26,184 bases of DNA from an uncultured Paenibacillaceae bacterium (GTDB lineage Bacteria > Bacillota > Bacilli > Paenibacillales > DA-C8), in assembly GCA_937957685.1 (NCBI GenBank), contig CALGAO010000038.1:1-26184 (forward strand). Reading direction: 5' to 3'. Shown here in pieces: positions 24,099 through 26,184 of this stretch. The position numbers and the translations under genes are program-made. The notes under the pieces are model-generated. The model made no database searches and was not told the DNA's origin. It saw nothing but the letters and a program-made list of their open reading frames with translations. Numbering within the stretch: the stretch's first letter is position 1; each line of letters opens with the position of its first letter.

Positions 24099-24264
24099 GT
24101 TACATCAGCGCCTCATCCTCGGCAGTGCCCTGAGCGGCGCTTCAGTATCGTTACCCCAGCGTCTCATCATCGACAGTGCCGTGTACGACACCTCAATATT
24201 GTTACACCAGATTGTTACACCAGGGCCTTATCATCATGGTCGCGACCGACACCTCACGCCTTTC
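24099..24264. repeat. 51-bp-period tandem repeat in the operon gap
   Basis: Units start with GTTACAYCAG or GTTACCCCAG at 24099, 24150 and 24201, exactly 51 bp apart, and share a CTCATC-TCG-CAGTGCC middle and a CAATATT-like end. The third unit carries an inner 13-bp duplication (GTTACACCAG at 24201 and 24214). A decayed earlier unit may lie at 24035-24095. The array ends three bases before the dehydrogenase stop codon. The rest of the 339-bp gap shows only the SMP-30 ribosome site. Confidence 0.8.
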
Positions 24265-24267
24265 GCC

Positions 24268-25305
24268 TCAGAAGCGGACGATCATCTTCTTCACCGAGCG
24301 TTGCTTCGCAGTACGGAACGCTTCGATGATGTCCGCGAAGTCGATCACGTCGGAGATATATTCGGACGGAACCAGATCTCCTTGCCGGATCCACTGGATG
24401 ACCTGCTCGTGGCACAGGGATTCCTCCAGCTTCGAGGGCCACTGGACGAACTGCAGCGTCCAGTTGTAAGCCGCCTTGCTCCAGTCCAGCTGCATGCTGG
24501 TCTCCTTCGGCACCCCGTAGCCGCAGATCTTGCCGTTATAGGTGACGATGTTCATCGCCTCGTTGATGATCTCCGGACTGCCCACTGCATCCACGGCGAA
24601 GTCCACTCCGTCCGGGAACAGCTCCTTCAGTGCGGCCACGATATTCGTCTTGCTGCTGTTGAACACATGGTCAGCGCCGAAATGCTGCGCCTCCGCGATC
24701 CGTTCATCCCGATTGACCGAGACCACCACAGGCCCCATGCCGAGCAGCTTCGCCATCCTGGTGAAGGTGAGCCCGACCGGACCCGCTCCGAAGATGACGA
24801 TGCTCTTGCCCGCCTCGAATCCGAAGCGCTTGCAGGCGCTCAGCACCTCGCGGAAGGTCACGATCATCGCCGCATCCACCGACGGGATGTCATCCGGGAT
24901 CAGCTGTTGCGCATAGTACGCCTCGGAGAACAGAGGATGCCCCGGGCCTTTGCCGTCATGGATCAGCGCAGCCGCATCGCCGACCACCGCATATTCCGAG
25001 AATGCGCCCCATCCGGAATGCACGCCGCCCGTCTCCCCTTCCAGAAACGGCAACAGCACGCGATCGCCAACCTTCAGCGACGTCACCTTCGCTCCGACCT
25101 CCACCACTCTGCCGACGCCTTCATGTCCCAGAACCGCCGGGTACTGGTCATAGCCCTTGAAGTCGCCATGGATCAGCTTCGTATCCGTACCGAGACAGAT
25201 GCCGCAGCTCTCCATTCTGACCAGAGCCTGATACTCATGATACGACGGTATCGGAAGCTCGCGGATCTCCAATCCTCCGCGCCCATCGGTTACCAGACTT
25301 TTCAT
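24268..25305 (-). CDS. Zinc-type medium-chain dehydrogenase (sugar dehydrogenase-like)
   Basis: This 345-residue MDR-superfamily enzyme has catalytic zinc ligands C34 (ESCGICLGTD), H61 and E62 (VLGHEGVGRV). The usual structural-zinc four-cysteine lobe is absent: it is replaced by LPFLEGETGGVHSGWGAF. The Rossmann motif is GAGPVG in IVIFGAGPVGLTF. Glucose-1-dehydrogenase or polyol dehydrogenase activity would suit the SMP-30 lactonase downstream. The ATG at 25305 has AAGGAGAGG upstream; the frame's earlier start at 25326 lacks this. It follows the permease gene by 53 bases, placing it in the same operon. Confidence 0.87.
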   Translation of the reverse strand: MKSLVTDGRGGLEIRELPIPSYHEYQALVRMESCGICLGTDTKLIHGDFKGYDQYPAVLGHEGVGRVVEVGAKVTSLKVGDRVLLPFLEGETGGVHSGWGAFSEYAVVGDAAALIHDGKGPGHPLFSEAYYAQQLIPDDIPSVDAAMIVTFREVLSACKRFGFEAGKSIVIFGAGPVGLTFTRMAKLLGMGPVVVSVNRDERIAEAQHFGADHVFNSSKTNIVAALKELFPDGVDFAVDAVGSPEIINEAMNIVTYNGKICGYGVPKETSMQLDWSKAAYNWTLQFVQWPSKLEESLCHEQVIQWIRQGDLVPSEYISDVIDFADIIEAFRTAKQRSVKKMIVRF

Positions 25306-25358
25306 CGCTACGCCTCTCCTTCTCATAGGTTCAAGTATCTAATACGCTGCATGTCCGA

Positions 25359-26163
25359 TTATCCCTTGATGGCCGATGCGGACAACCCCTGGATCAGATT
25401 CTTCGAGAAAATGGCGAAGAAGATCAGCACAGGAATCGTGCCCAGCGTGATGCCGAGGATCTGGGCGGCATTGTCGTTGCGGAATTGACCAGCCAGCCCG
25501 CGGATGCCAAGCGGTATCGTATAGAGATTGTTGTCATTCAGGATGATGAGCGGCGTGAAGAAGTTGTTCCACGACCACAGGAAGAGCAGCAGGGCCAATG
25601 TGACAATCGCAGGCCTCATGAAGGGCATCGCGATGCGGAAGAAGATCCCGTACTCGTTGCAGCCGTCGATCCGGGCGCTCTCCAGCACCTCGGTCGGAAT
25701 GGAATTGCGCGCAAACTGCGTCATCCAGAACGCGCCGAAGGCATTGGCCGCCGGCGGGATGATGAGCGGCAGGTGGGTATTAGTCCATCCGAGCCAGCGC
25801 ATCTCCACGACGAACGCCACGATGTTGAACTGCGTCGGAATCATCAGCATGCCCAGGATGATGGCGAACAGCGTCTTCTTGAAGCGGAACTCATACTTGC
25901 CGATCGCATATCCGGCCGCGGAGCACACCAGAATTCCCAGCACGGTGGTGGATATGGCGACGAACAGACTGTTGCGATAATAAGCCAGGAAGTTGATCCG
26001 GGTGAACAGGGAATTGAAATTCTCCTGCAGATAATCGCCCACCCAGAATTTGATCCCCGTATACAGCTCATTTGACTCGTAGGTGCCCATGATGATCATC
26101 GTGTAGAAGGGGTACAACGAGATGAAGGTGATGATCAGCATGATGATCATCATCAGCGCATTA
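25359..26163 (-). CDS. Carbohydrate ABC transporter permease, MalG type (N-terminus cut by contig end)
   Basis: Residues from about NALMMIIMLIITFISLYPF onward are genuine: at least five membrane segments, an EAA loop (ESARIDGCNEYGIFFRIAMP) and the typical tail GLSASAIKG. The frame runs into the adapter at 26164, so only a few N-terminal residues are missing, judging by the family's 270-280 residues. A start predicted at 26180 would add CSSDL, which is adapter, not protein. Partner permease and binding-protein genes should lie just beyond this end. It probably imports the substrate of the downstream catabolic enzymes. Confidence 0.9.
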
Positions 26164-26184
26164 AGATCGGAAGAGCACACGTCT
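26164..26184. other. Illumina TruSeq adapter contamination
   Basis: The last 21 bases start AGATCGGAAGAGCACACG and match the TruSeq read-1 adapter exactly from its first base. They are library sequence, not genome, and mark the end of the assembled contig. Confidence 0.98.

Noticed and set aside
23554..25488. 644-residue plus-strand frame across the lactonase and dehydrogenase genes
   Set aside because: It is the shadow of two clear genes and runs through the tandem array; the translation is His/Arg-rich with no recognisable fold.
26164..26180. Start codon at 26180 for the last permease
   Set aside because: That GTG and the next codons are adapter sequence.

Overview
The window looks like a GC-rich Paenibacillaceae-type Firmicute (Paenibacillus, Cohnella or a relative). 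This is an inference. It rests on the operon pairing an LplB/YtcP-type sugar ABC transporter with a YesM/YesN-type two-component system, strong AGGAGG-type ribosome sites, GTG starts, and a BdhA very like that of Bacillus subtilis. The right end is a contig end: the last 21 bases are Illumina TruSeq adapter. The left end cuts a gene.

Layout. (1) 1-475: 3' end of a SulP-type transporter (STAS domain) and a strong terminator. (2) 499-8717, minus strand: permease, permease, solute-binding lipoprotein, sensor kinase, AraC-type response regulator, then sfsA. Stem-loops sit after the second permease and after the lipoprotein. (3) 9113-9853, plus strand: a GH16 beta-glucanase without signal peptide, divergent from the transporter. 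(4) 10124-12429: bdhA and a divergent LacI-family regulator that is frameshifted; each has an identical 12-bp palindromic operator at its start. (5) 12449-13318: an EamA-type transporter. (6) 13679-16157: a BadF/BadG-type sugar kinase overlapping a GH4 6-phospho-glycosidase. (7) 16542-17837: a TetR regulator and a divergent 5-TM protein, with two operators between them. (8) 18060-19007: a phosphotriesterase-family hydrolase with its own promoter and terminator. (9) 19325-26163, minus strand: a probable catabolic operon. In transcription order it has a truncated sugar permease, zinc-type dehydrogenase, SMP-30 lactonase, D-2-hydroxyacid dehydrogenase, shikimate-dehydrogenase-like protein, cupin phosphoglucose isomerase and aldo/keto reductase.

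How it fits together. Regions 2, 3 and 6 suggest beta-glucan or beta-glucoside use: import of oligosaccharides by ABC transporter, cutting in the cytoplasm by GH16, and separately ATP-dependent phosphorylation followed by GH4 cleavage without a visible PTS. Region 9 looks like oxidation of an imported sugar or polyol (dehydrogenase, then lactonase) followed by two translationally coupled NAD(P) dehydrogenases. I cannot assign its substrate, and it is the best candidate for an undescribed pathway.

Several intergenic spaces hold short tandem arrays (42-bp, about 35/104-bp and 51-bp periods), so this genome seems to build minisatellites between genes. I saw no rRNA, tRNA, CRISPR array, insertion sequence or prophage gene.
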